Part shown: positions 23,854-32,328 of the stretch, piece by piece
Numbering within the stretch: the first letter of the stretch is position 1
How the letters are laid out: every line of letters starts with the position of its first letter
Source of the DNA: Brumimicrobium sp964585545
GTDB lineage: Bacteria > Bacteroidota > Bacteroidia > Flavobacteriales_D > Crocinitomicaceae
Direction: 5' to 3'
Assembly: GCA_964585545.1 (NCBI GenBank)
Contig: CAZPDT010000004.1
Coordinates: forward strand, 1 to 64,000
Length of the DNA: 64,000 bases
The notes under the pieces: generated by a model
The model's input: the letters and a program-made list of their open reading frames with translations, nothing else
Told to the model about the DNA's origin: nothing
Database searches by the model: none
Program-made: the position numbers and the translations under genes

Positions 23854-25047
23854 TTATCTGCTTTTTTTCAACTTCTCTATTTCTTTCTGCTGTTGAATAA
23901 CATAAAGCGTTAATTCCTCAATTTTCTTTAATAGAATCGAGTTCATTTCAGCGACATCCACACCGTTTTCTAATACTTCTCTTTCACTAGGAACGTCTGG
24001 TAAATGACCATTTTCATCAATATAATCTTCTACCTCCAATAAAGCGGGCAATCTGTAGTTTTTATGGAACACATAATCAGACCATGTATGTTGATCAACC
24101 ACTATTCTTCTTGCCCGCAATGTTGGTGTGGTATTTTCCGCATCAACAAAAAAGATTAGTTTATCCTCATTGCTTAGTTTTAGATTGCCTTTATCGTCAA
24201 TAGAAAAAATTAGTTTGTTATTATTATTAAGTTTTAAATTGCCTTCATTGTCAACAGAAAAAATTAATTTGTCCTTATTATTAAGTTCTAGATTGCCTTT
24301 AGCATCCAATGTTAATATTGGTGTTGTTGCGTTATTTTGTGGATTATATATACCTAAGCTTATTAGATTGTATGTTCGTAATCCTCCCTTATAGTATCCT
24401 GTAATCAACCCTTTTTCTGAAGTTTTCTTTCCAACTTTTAACCTTCTGGTAAGCGTTTTTCCTTTAATTCTTGCCCAACCGTTTACATCAAGCGTATAGT
24501 TAGGCGTTTTAGTTCCTATGCCCACTTTTATATCTGGACATAAAGTATATAATTTATATGGCTCACTATACCAAGTAGGGTTTTGCTGAAGCACTCCAAA
24601 ATCACATGGTTCTATAGGAACAGGACCAGGCTCAACAGGCTCTCCAAAAATTACAGTTTTTAATTTATCAAGCCCTCCTTTTATTATTTTTCCATTTTCA
24701 TCAATAAATAATAGCTTATTTGACTGAATGTTAGTAATCGTATCTAAAGATGGCAAAAAAAGATTCCCCTTTATTAATGAACTCCCATTTACTTCAAACT
24801 TTTTGGTGGGATTAAGTAAACCTATTCCTACATTTCCATCATCGGTTATTCTCATCCGCTCCAGATTATTGGACCGAAAACGCAAACAAACATTGTTTTT
24901 TGTTCCAATAAAAGAAAAAGAATCTGCGATATTTCCTTGGGTCTCCCATTTGCCTGTATTAACTTGACTATAAGAAAAAGAAAATATAAATAAAAATAGA
25001 ATAAATAGCACGCCTTTAATCACCTGATTGTTGGTGCATTGGTGCAT
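23854..25047 (-). CDS. Secreted fibre-like protein with internal 18-residue repeats and C-terminal coiled coil
   Basis: A protein of about 397 residues with a strong signal sequence (VIKGVLFILFLFIFSFSYSQ), a beta-solenoid-like middle (RMRITDDGNVGIGLLNPTKK, DVNGWARIKGKTLTRR), three tandem 18-residue units (GNLELNNKDKLIFSVDNE and two relatives) and the common Bacteroidota tail: DYVFHKNYRLPALLEVEDYI, HLPDVPSEREVLENGVDVAE, then a coiled coil (LKKIEELTLYVIQQQKEIEK). Proteins of this type resemble phage tail-fibre or adhesin stalks. The start is uncertain: the ATG at 25047 lies within octamer repeats, and an upstream ATG at 25105 is out of frame by one repeat unit. First gene of the surface operon. 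Confidence 0.72.
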   Translation of the reverse strand: MHQCTNNQVIKGVLFILFLFIFSFSYSQVNTGKWETQGNIADSFSFIGTKNNVCLRFRSNNLERMRITDDGNVGIGLLNPTKKFEVNGSSLIKGNLFLPSLDTITNIQSNKLLFIDENGKIIKGGLDKLKTVIFGEPVEPGPVPIEPCDFGVLQQNPTWYSEPYKLYTLCPDIKVGIGTKTPNYTLDVNGWARIKGKTLTRRLKVGKKTSEKGLITGYYKGGLRTYNLISLGIYNPQNNATTPILTLDAKGNLELNNKDKLIFSVDNEGNLKLNNNNKLIFSIDDKGNLKLSNEDKLIFFVDAENTTPTLRARRIVVDQHTWSDYVFHKNYRLPALLEVEDYIDENGHLPDVPSEREVLENGVDVAEMNSILLKKIEELTLYVIQQQKEIEKLKKSR

Positions 25048-25098
25048 TGGTGTATTGGTGCATTGGTGTATTGGTGTATTGGTGTATTGGTGTATTGG
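25031..25098 (-). repeat. Tandem octanucleotide repeat, eight units, at the start of the fibre-like gene
   Basis: On the plus strand the unit is TTGGTG(C/T)A, eight full copies from 25031 to 25094 plus a partial TTGG. On the coding strand it reads CCAAT(A/G)CA. An ATG at 25105 lies just upstream. From that ATG the present copy number gives a 29-residue frame ending in TAA. Adding one unit or removing two would join it in frame to the signal peptide and the rest of the gene. An 8-base unit steps through all three frames, so slippage could switch expression. Confidence 0.85.
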
Positions 25099-25105
25099 TT
25101 TTCAT

Positions 25106-25479
25106 AATAATAAATGTTTTAATTTACCGCAATTTAAAACAATACTTTTTAATTAACAAATTTTAACGGATTTATTTAACAAGGCAAAACAACCAAAATT
25201 CAGATGCATTCTGTTGAAATACAACCAACTCCTAAAGTTCTACTTGGGAAGAAAAAAATGGTTAGAACTCATTCTCTGTGTGTTTATACCAAAAGACATA
25301 CAAATTAGTCTAAAGATTTATAAATCATTTTGGTATAAAACATGTCATCGTCTCAAAAGGCAAAATTATGTAATCAATTGTGGATACATCAAAAGTAAAC
25401 TCTTCAGGAAAAAAATTCTTTCCTTCTATTCACCATAATTGTCATGGTTTTTAATAATTTCACGGTTCAGTTGTATAAA
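25106..25479. other. Intergenic region with a 12-base inverted repeat
   Basis: This gap between the divergent surface operon and response regulator has no supported gene; the 74-codon open frame at 25214-25438 has no family features. A perfect inverted repeat TTTATACCAAAA (25283-25294)/TTTTGGTATAAA (25328-25339) with a 33-base loop could be a small RNA hairpin, an operator pair or a short insertion remnant. Confidence 0.5.
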
Positions 25480-26184
25480 ATGGAAAGTCCCTCAGGTAAA
25501 ATATTACTTATAGAAGATGAAGAGAACCTTAGCAATGTCATTGCTTTGAACCTTAAGCTGGAAGGATTTGCTGTTGATTGTATTGAAAATGGCAGAGCGG
25601 CAACAGAACACGCAACTAAAGTTGATAACTACGACTTGGTTATACTCGATGTCATGTTGCCGGAAGTTAGTGGATGGGACATTTGCAGTCAGTACAAAAG
25701 TATTTCAGATACTCCCATTCTATTTATTTCTGCAAAAGGCACTTCCTCTGATAAAATAAAAGGCTTAAAACTAGGGGCAGATGACTATTTGGCAAAACCT
25801 TTTGATTTAGAAGAACTTTTATTGAGAGTACAAGTCCTTATTTTAAGAAATAAAGGAACAAAAACTGAAGAAAACCAACTTATTATCGGTGATTTTAATG
25901 TCAATTTGTTAACTTATGAGGTAACAAAGGAAAATGAATTAATTACAGAACTTTCCAAACGAGAAATAGAGCTCTTGCGTCTTTTTAATAGCCATAAAGG
26001 AGAGGTGGTTTCACGGGATTTTATTTTAGACCAACTTTGGGGGAAAGATATCTATCCAACAGCGCGAACCATTGATAATTATATTTTATCTTTTAGAAAA
26101 TTATTCGAAGACGATGTTAAAAACCCCACTTTCTTTCATAGTGTTAGAGGTGTGGGATATAAATTTACAAATCCTGTTAACTAA
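25480..26184 (+). CDS. OmpR/PhoB-family response regulator
   Basis: A 234-residue two-component regulator. The receiver domain (about 5-120) has the acidic pair in IEDEENL, the phosphoacceptor Asp in YDLVILDVMLPEVSGWD, and the conserved Lys in YLAKPFD. The C-terminal winged helix (about 140-232) has ELSKREIELLRLF and RTIDNYILSFRKLF with the final VRGVGYKF. The ATG at 25480 is chosen because the upstream start at 25444 adds non-family residues. No histidine kinase is adjacent; the kinase at 28249 is 2 kb away on the other strand. Its position divergent from the surface operon makes it a candidate controller, by inference only. Confidence 0.88.
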   Translation: MESPSGKILLIEDEENLSNVIALNLKLEGFAVDCIENGRAATEHATKVDNYDLVILDVMLPEVSGWDICSQYKSISDTPILFISAKGTSSDKIKGLKLGADDYLAKPFDLEELLLRVQVLILRNKGTKTEENQLIIGDFNVNLLTYEVTKENELITELSKREIELLRLFNSHKGEVVSRDFILDQLWGKDIYPTARTIDNYILSFRKLFEDDVKNPTFFHSVRGVGYKFTNPVN

Positions 26185-26235
26185 CAATTATCAGGTTAAA
26201 AAGAATCTTTATTTTTGTTGAATTAAACTTTAAAA

Positions 26236-26682
26236 ATGCGTGCAAAAAAGCAACTTCGATACGACAAGGCTTATTTAAAAATGGCTGTAAATTGGTCGAA
26301 ACTATCCCACTGTAAACGCAAACAAGTTGGCGCTTTAATTGTTAAGGATGAAATGATCATCTCAGACGGGTACAACGGTACACCTTCAGGGTTTGATAAT
26401 TGTTGTGAAGACAGCGACAACAAAACATATTGGTATGTTCTTCATGCTGAAGCCAATGCAATATTGAAAGTGGCAAAGTCAACAAACAATTTAAGAGGTT
26501 CCACATTGTATTTAACGATGTCTCCTTGTAAAGAGTGCAGTAAGCTAATTATACAGGCCGGAATAACAAGAGTTGTATATATTCGACCATATAAAGACAC
26601 CGAGGGCGTGCAGTTTTTAGAAAAAGCTGGCGTATCGGTGAATCAAATTAAAAATATTGAAAATGACGAATTCGAACAATAG
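26236..26682 (+). CDS. Deoxycytidylate (dCMP) deaminase
   Basis: A 148-residue zinc-dependent deaminase of the cytidine/deoxycytidylate family, converting dCMP to dUMP for thymidylate synthesis. The catalytic motif VLHAEANAIL (His and Glu) and the second zinc motif MSPCKECSKLI are intact; the SDGYNGTPSGFDNC loop is typical of dCMP deaminases (ComEB-like). Length is normal. Its stop lies 20 bases inside the S41 protease gene, so the two are translationally coupled. Confidence 0.92.
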   Translation: MRAKKQLRYDKAYLKMAVNWSKLSHCKRKQVGALIVKDEMIISDGYNGTPSGFDNCCEDSDNKTYWYVLHAEANAILKVAKSTNNLRGSTLYLTMSPCKECSKLIIQAGITRVVYIRPYKDTEGVQFLEKAGVSVNQIKNIENDEFEQ

Positions 26683-28252
26683 GGCTTTTTATCCTTTTAT
26701 CGGGATTTTATTGTTAATTGCAGGTTTGTTTTTAGGGTATTATTTAACAAAGGAAACAAACACCTCTTCTCCTATTGTTGATCGATACGGCCAAAAGCTA
26801 TCCAATATTATTGAGGTCATTGACCAAGAATATGTCGACACTGTAAATTCCAAAAAGTTATTTGAAAAATCTATCAGTCAACTCCTTCATGACTTAGATC
26901 CTCATTCCACTTACATTTCAGCTGAAAATCTAAAAGAAATGAATGAGGGAATTAAAGGACAATACGGGGGAGTTGGAATACGATTTACAATTTTTGACGA
27001 CACATTGAGTGTTGTGAATATCATTGAAGGTTCTCCCTCTTCAAGGGTAGGAATCAAAAAATTTGATCAAATCATCAAAGTAGATACGATTGACATTGCC
27101 AATGTGGGGCTGACCAATGATCGGGTTCGAGATTTATTAAAAGGGGAAGCTGGAACCCCAGTCAATATTACTCTGCTTAGACATGGAGAAACGCTTCAAA
27201 AACAGATTGTTCGAGGTACTGTTCCCATCAAAACAGTTTTAGCCTCTTATATGATAACCAATGATATAGGTTATATCCGCCTCAGTCAATTTAGCATGCA
27301 GTCTGCCAAAGAATTTTATATAGCTGCCCTTGATTTGAAGAAAAAAGGCATGAAACAACTCATCTTTGACTTGCGCTATAATGGAGGAGGCGTTTTAAGC
27401 AGTGCCGTTGATATAATTGATGCCTTCTTAGAAAAAGGAAAAGTAATCGTTTCCACCAAAGGTAAAAACAGCCCAGAAAGAGTTATTCAGTCTGAAAACA
27501 GCCCTTTATTAGGGAAAATTGGCGTTGCCGTCCTTATCAATAGCAGCAGTGCATCAGCAAGCGAAATTGTGGCTGGCGCTATACAAGACAATGATCGTGG
27601 AACTATAATTGGTCGTCGATCCTTTGGAAAAGGCTTAGTACAACAGGATTTCCCGCTCAAAGATGGCAGCGACCTCCGCCTCACAATTGCGCGTTATTAT
27701 ACGCCTACAGGTCGGTGTATTCAAAAGTCATACTCCGATGGTTATCAAGATTATATAATGGACGAAGTGCACCGTTATAAAGATGGAGAATTATATCATA
27801 GAGACAGCTCTTTAATGGTTGATTCATTAAAATACACAACTCCAAAAGGAAAAGTCGTTTATGGTGGTGGTGGAATTATGCCCGATATTTTTGTTCCATT
27901 AGACACGACGGGAAGCTCTTTGTATTTAAGGAACTTAAAATATGCCAATGTTTTTAATGAATTTTCGTACCAATATGTTCGTTTTCATAGCCTTGATAAT
28001 TATCAAAGTGTTCAGGAATTTAGCAGTACATTTAAAATAACACAAAAATTAATAAAAAGCTTTATCTCCTTTGCCTCTGAAAAACATGATATTTCTTATA
28101 ATAAACAAGCATTTCAGCATTCTTTAGAGCGCATAAAAGTAAATATTAAAGCAGAAATCGCGCGTCAAAAGTGGCTTGAAGAAGGCGCTTATTTCATTAT
28201 GAATCAAACAGACAAAGAGATAGAAACAGCAATAAATTCCTTAAACAACTAA
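26663..28252 (+). CDS. S41 C-terminal processing peptidase
   Basis: A 529-residue periplasmic protease anchored by an N-terminal helix (about 8-27). Order: a dimerisation region, a PDZ domain (about 85-165, GGVGIRFTIFDDTLSVVNII and the GSPSSRVGIKKFDQI loop), then the S41 fold with DLRYNGGGVLSSAVDI, the catalytic serine in SSSASASEIVAGAIQ and the catalytic lysine in RRSFGKGLVQ. Such proteases trim C-termini of exported proteins. The ATG at 26663 is preferred to the TTG at 26657. The 3' end overlaps the convergent histidine kinase gene by 4 bases. Confidence 0.92.
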   Translation: MTNSNNRAFYPFIGILLLIAGLFLGYYLTKETNTSSPIVDRYGQKLSNIIEVIDQEYVDTVNSKKLFEKSISQLLHDLDPHSTYISAENLKEMNEGIKGQYGGVGIRFTIFDDTLSVVNIIEGSPSSRVGIKKFDQIIKVDTIDIANVGLTNDRVRDLLKGEAGTPVNITLLRHGETLQKQIVRGTVPIKTVLASYMITNDIGYIRLSQFSMQSAKEFYIAALDLKKKGMKQLIFDLRYNGGGVLSSAVDIIDAFLEKGKVIVSTKGKNSPERVIQSENSPLLGKIGVAVLINSSSASASEIVAGAIQDNDRGTIIGRRSFGKGLVQQDFPLKDGSDLRLTIARYYTPTGRCIQKSYSDGYQDYIMDEVHRYKDGELYHRDSSLMVDSLKYTTPKGKVVYGGGGIMPDIFVPLDTTGSSLYLRNLKYANVFNEFSYQYVRFHSLDNYQSVQEFSSTFKITQKLIKSFISFASEKHDISYNKQAFQHSLERIKVNIKAEIARQKWLEEGAYFIMNQTDKEIETAINSLNN

Positions 28253-29805
28253 ACAAACAATACAATCCTAAAAGTTGTTCCTTTGCCTATTTCTGAATGA
28301 AGCACCTTCAGCTTTCCTTTGTGGTATTCATGAACAATCCTTTTTGCTAGAGGAAGACCAAGTCCCCACCCTCTTTTTTTAGTCGTAAACCCAGGTTCAA
28401 AAACCGAGCGTTGTTGAGAGGGCGTCATTCCCTTTCCATTGTCTGCAATATCAATATTAATTTGTTTGTTTTGGAGGCTTATCTTTACGTCAATTTGTCC
28501 TTCGCCCTCCATTGCATCAATTGCGTTTTTACAAATATTCTCAATCACCCATTCCATTAAAGAAGCGTTGTGTTCAACTATTATTTCATCTTTATCAGAA
28601 GTAAAGTCCAAACTCACTTTTTCAGGAAATCGGGTGGTTAAATAATCCAAACAATGTTTTGTGGTTTGGATGATGTCAACGCTTTTTAGCTGCGTACTGG
28701 CGCCTATTTTTGAAAATCTTTCTGTAACTTGTGATAACCGTTCCACGTCTTTGTTCATTTCTTTGGCGATATCCTCCGCCCCTTTGGTGCTCTCAAGCAA
28801 CTGTGTCCAAGCCATAAGAGAAGATATTGGTGTTCCCAATTGATGAGCTGTTTCTTTTGCCATTCCCGCCCATACTTTGTTTTGTTCGGCTTTTCTAAAA
28901 GTACTAAAAACAAGATAACTGATTAAAATAAACAAGCCTATGATTAAAAACTGGATATAGGGAAAGTATTTTAACTGCATTAACTCATAACTCGTATCAT
29001 AAAACACATAGCTCATTTCTTCTTTTGAAAAGTTAATTTTTATCGGTTTATTCGCACGAGCGAGATAGTTCAGTGTTTTTTTGAGATGCGTACTGTCAAT
29101 TTTTTCTTTAGAGAAATTGGAAGCAATAACCTTTTCTTTGGTGCTGTCGGTTAACACTACGGGAACCAACTCTACATTATCAATCAGTTCATTATTAAAA
29201 GCATTGATTAGTGAATCCCTCTCTGTCTCCAATTTTGTTATTCTGCGTGAATTGTTGTAAAAATAGGACATGAACATATTATCATACACTTCAATGGTAA
29301 ATGAAGGATTCACTTTTTCCCAACTCTTGGCCAATTTCACCAATGAGTCACTAAACAAACGCTCAATTTGGAGACTGTCTTTTGAGGGATATTTCTTCTT
29401 TATTTCTTCTTTAGTAAAGCCTAAATTTATATAGGTTGATACATTATCATCTTGATCCAATACAATTACAGGAATGTTTTTGTTTCCATTAATAATCTTT
29501 AGTGGAAGGTCATAAGACCGCTGTGTATTGAGGGGTGTTTTTTTTGAAATTTCTTTAGTTGCATCAATCCAGAGTTGCATTTCTCCAAGTTCTTTTTTGC
29601 GCAATTCATCAAAAGAATTGTTTGTTAATCGCACAAGTTCTGCTCGTTTTTTAATGGCATCAGCCCATTGCGTCACGCGATTGCGCTCCTTTAAAGCAAC
29701 TTTTGTAACGATACGGTTTGAAATGTATAGCGAAGCCGCTACTAAAAACAATGCAACAAATAGCAATGCAATTTTCCACTTTTGTTTATTTGAGTACAGT
29801 TTCAT
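28249..29805 (-). CDS. Sensor histidine kinase
   Basis: A 518-residue membrane kinase. Helices at about 12-30 and 283-303 enclose a large periplasmic sensor region with no recognised domain. The kinase core follows: phosphoacceptor His in AKETAHQLGTPISSL, N box ENICKNAIDAMEGEG, G1 DNGKGMTPSQQ and G2 KKRGWGLGLPLAKRIV. The HxLGTP variant is frequent in Bacteroidota kinases. No response regulator is adjacent; the orphan regulator at 25480 is a candidate partner. The gene converges on and overlaps the S41 gene. Confidence 0.9.
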   Translation of the reverse strand: MKLYSNKQKWKIALLFVALFLVAASLYISNRIVTKVALKERNRVTQWADAIKKRAELVRLTNNSFDELRKKELGEMQLWIDATKEISKKTPLNTQRSYDLPLKIINGNKNIPVIVLDQDDNVSTYINLGFTKEEIKKKYPSKDSLQIERLFSDSLVKLAKSWEKVNPSFTIEVYDNMFMSYFYNNSRRITKLETERDSLINAFNNELIDNVELVPVVLTDSTKEKVIASNFSKEKIDSTHLKKTLNYLARANKPIKINFSKEEMSYVFYDTSYELMQLKYFPYIQFLIIGLFILISYLVFSTFRKAEQNKVWAGMAKETAHQLGTPISSLMAWTQLLESTKGAEDIAKEMNKDVERLSQVTERFSKIGASTQLKSVDIIQTTKHCLDYLTTRFPEKVSLDFTSDKDEIIVEHNASLMEWVIENICKNAIDAMEGEGQIDVKISLQNKQINIDIADNGKGMTPSQQRSVFEPGFTTKKRGWGLGLPLAKRIVHEYHKGKLKVLHSEIGKGTTFRIVLFV

Positions 29806-29865
29806 ATTTATAAAAGAAATACAAAAGTATAATTTTTGCTTTCCCGCTTTTAATGTTGAATAAAT

Positions 29866-30636
29866 TTATCGATCTTTCAAAAAGGGCAATTGTTTCCTCG
29901 TTTCTTTTAACGTTTGATAACTTAATGTATTGTTAATGACCCTTTCTTCTTTGGTAACCGTGTCCATTATTGTCCCATCTGCAGCAATTAAAGAGGAGTC
30001 GCCCGAATAGTAAAGCCCTTTATTGTTCTCTCCCACTCTATTTACTCCGATATAGTAGGCCTGATTCTCAATGGCTCGTGCTTGAAGTAAAGACTTCCAA
30101 TGCAAGCGCCTTTTTGCAGGCCAATTGGCAACATTAATCAACAAATCATAGTCGTATATGCCTTTAACAACCTCGTTTTTAGACATTTCTGGAAAACGCA
30201 GGTCATAGCAAACTTGAAGGAAAATTTTCCATCCTTTATATTCTATAATGTTCTTTTTGTCTCCCGGGGTATAGTATTTTTCTTCATTAGAAAAAGTAAA
30301 CAGCTTCCTTTTGTCGTATTGGTCAATCTTTCCGTCGGCTTGTACAAACACCATTCTATTGTAGTAATTTCCGTTTTCTTTTACAATGAGTGATGCTGTA
30401 ATTGCACAATTGTACTCTTTTGCTTTGTCCTTTATCCACTGTACACTATCTCCATTAATGGATTCTGCCATTTTTTCAACGTTCATGGTGTATCCCGATT
30501 GAAACATCTCTGGAAATACAACGATGTCAACACCGTATTGTACCCGTTTTAATAACTTTTCAAAATGGTCCAAATTGGCTTTTTTGTCTTCCCAAACTTG
30601 TTTACACTGTATCAGACTAACTTTTAAATCTTGCAT
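29866..30636 (-). CDS. Omega-amidase (nitrilase superfamily)
   Basis: A 256-residue carbon-nitrogen hydrolase. The Glu-Lys-Cys triad is seen in VVFPEMFQSG (Glu), DKRKLFTF (Lys) and LQVCYDLRFPE (Cys). The sequence pattern fits omega-amidases of the YafV/Nit2 type, which hydrolyse alpha-ketoglutaramate or alpha-ketosuccinamate. It overlaps the aminotransferase gene by 13 bases. That pairing suits a glutamine-dependent transaminase such as that of methionine salvage, whose by-product alpha-ketoglutaramate the amidase would remove. Confidence 0.88.
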   Translation of the reverse strand: MQDLKVSLIQCKQVWEDKKANLDHFEKLLKRVQYGVDIVVFPEMFQSGYTMNVEKMAESINGDSVQWIKDKAKEYNCAITASLIVKENGNYYNRMVFVQADGKIDQYDKRKLFTFSNEEKYYTPGDKKNIIEYKGWKIFLQVCYDLRFPEMSKNEVVKGIYDYDLLINVANWPAKRRLHWKSLLQARAIENQAYYIGVNRVGENNKGLYYSGDSSLIAADGTIMDTVTKEERVINNTLSYQTLKETRKQLPFLKDR

Positions 30637-31763
30637 AATTTTTCTGTTGCTTTAATCATTGTTTCTTCATTTTTTGCAAAACAAAATCGAATAAGATGGT
30701 CATCGTGTTGGTCTTTATTAAATCCAGATATTGGTATCACAGCCACACCGTGTTTTTGTGTCATTTCCGTTGCAAAATCAACATCTCCTAAGCTGCTAAT
30801 TTCATCATATCTGGCCACTTGAAAATAGGATCCCTCACAAGGCAGCAATTCAAACCGACTTTGTTTCATCCGGCTACGGAAAAAATCTCTTTTTTCTTTA
30901 TAAAAAGCACCCAATTGCGACAAGTCCTTTTGAGGCAAATAGTTGGCCAAGGTATGCTGCGCCGTACTGTTCACAGAAAACACTATGTATTGATGAATTT
31001 TTTTAACCTCCTTCATAAGGCGTTCAGGAGCAATAAGATAGCCAATTTTCCATCCTGTAACATGAAATGTTTTTCCAAAAGATGAGACAACAAAAGATCG
31101 ATTCAGAATAGACTTTCGTGTATTGGCTGAAAGGTGTTTGTTTTCAAAAGTGATAAACTCATATACTTCATCTGATAGCAAGTAAATCTGAGGGTGTCTT
31201 TCCATAATTTCTTCAATTGCTAGCATGTCATCTTCAATTAAAGTTTTACCTCCTGGATTGTGTGGATTATTGATAATTAACAACTTGGTTTTTGGGGTGA
31301 TGGATGCTTCTACTTTGTTCCAGTCTATCGTAAAGTCGGCATTCATATTGACATGAACAGGTTTTCCTCCTGAAAGTTCGATTTGTGGTGGGTAACAATC
31401 ATAAGAGGGATCCAACACAATGGCTTCATCACCTCGACGAATAACAGTTTGAATAGCGGTGAAAAGAGCTTGTGTAGCACCCACTGTAATTAAAATTTCA
31501 GTTTCTGGGTTCACTTTTCTATTGTAATGCTCCAAGACCTTCTTCTGTATACTTTCCAGTAATTGGCCCTCCCCTGGCATTGGCATATATTGATGATAAT
31601 TACCATCAATTGCCTTTTTATATTCTTCAATCAATTTAGAATCTACTGGAAAATTTGGAAAACCTTGGGATAAGTTAATGGCGTCATATTCTTTTGCCAT
31701 TTTTGACATTACGGTAAATACTGTTGTTCCAATATGGGGAAGTTTTGATTTGAGCTTGCTCAT
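30624..31763 (-). CDS. PLP-dependent aminotransferase, methionine aminotransferase type
   Basis: A 379-residue fold-type I class I/II aminotransferase. The PLP lysine is in SSFGKTFHVTGWKIGY, the substrate carboxylate Arg in LIRFCFAK, and the cofactor-binding segments VGATQALFTAIQT and NNPHNPGG are present. The sequence is of the YbdL (methionine aminotransferase)/kynurenine aminotransferase type, converting ketomethylthiobutyrate to methionine with glutamine as donor. The overlap with the omega-amidase gene supports that role. A long gap of 565 bases lies upstream. Confidence 0.88.
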   Translation of the reverse strand: MSKLKSKLPHIGTTVFTVMSKMAKEYDAINLSQGFPNFPVDSKLIEEYKKAIDGNYHQYMPMPGEGQLLESIQKKVLEHYNRKVNPETEILITVGATQALFTAIQTVIRRGDEAIVLDPSYDCYPPQIELSGGKPVHVNMNADFTIDWNKVEASITPKTKLLIINNPHNPGGKTLIEDDMLAIEEIMERHPQIYLLSDEVYEFITFENKHLSANTRKSILNRSFVVSSFGKTFHVTGWKIGYLIAPERLMKEVKKIHQYIVFSVNSTAQHTLANYLPQKDLSQLGAFYKEKRDFFRSRMKQSRFELLPCEGSYFQVARYDEISSLGDVDFATEMTQKHGVAVIPISGFNKDQHDDHLIRFCFAKNEETMIKATEKLCKI

Positions 31764-32328
31764 AAATTTGATTTTATTTTGTTGCTGGAAGTTAACAAAA
31801 CTTTTAATGAATGTTCAATATAAAATTTCTTAAAACTAAAAAATATATAAATCACATTTTTTTAGCATGTTGTAATGCTTAAAAAAACCATCCTACCCTT
31901 TCAGAATTAAATGCAGAAAATTTCGGTTTCAAGGCGCTCAACAAAAAAATAAACCAATAAATCTCATCAAAGAAAAGCAACGCGCGCTCAAAAGCTTGAT
32001 TTTCAGGCACATATAGATAAAAATTGACTTAAAAGTTAACTCTTTATTTGCGGCACTTCTTCAAAATTTATACCCAGCACACCGCAGACCCAAAAAAGCG
32101 GCCGTTTTGACACCTTAAAATCAAAATTAAACTGTAAAAACTAACACCTTGTGAAATTTTTATGGTTTGTATTCATATGAATTCCAAGACAAGCACTCTT
32201 TGTAGCAAAAAACAGCAAATGCTGAATTACAGCGTGTAGGTTTAGTGTGATGGTCAGACGTGATGGTAGATTAGGTAGGGCGAAATGGGCGCTTATTTGG
32301 GCAAGCCCAATAGAGTGATAAACACAGA
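31764..32328. other. Long intergenic region with hairpin and dispersed repeat
   Basis: No gene is supported. A hairpin at 31857-31887 (TTTTTTTAGCAT, GTTGTA, ATGCTTAAAAAAA) has an A/T-flanked stem like a bidirectional terminator. The dispersed motif ATTACAGCGTGTAGGTT is at 32226-32242 and the degenerate GATAAACACAGATTAAGATTTTT repeat runs into the end of the next gene. The rest (31890-32220) shows nothing recognisable. Confidence 0.5.
32226..32242 (+). repeat. Dispersed repeat, copy 3
   Basis: ATTACAGCGTGTAGGTT is identical over 17 bases to the stretch at 14272-14288 and close to 12075-12091. All three copies lie in intergenic DNA. Confidence 0.5.

Noticed and set aside
25031..25098. Repeat track considered as a CRISPR array
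   Set aside because: The units are 8 bases long and directly abutting with no spacers, and there are no cas genes. It is a simple-sequence repeat.
25214..25438. 74-codon open frame in the regulator upstream region
   Set aside because: There is no recognisable motif, signal peptide or ribosome-binding context, and it includes both arms of the inverted repeat; treated as non-coding.
28249..29805. Histidine kinase as certain partner of the regulator at 25480
   Set aside because: They lie 2 kb apart, on opposite strands and separated by two other genes. Partnership is possible but not supported by the arrangement.
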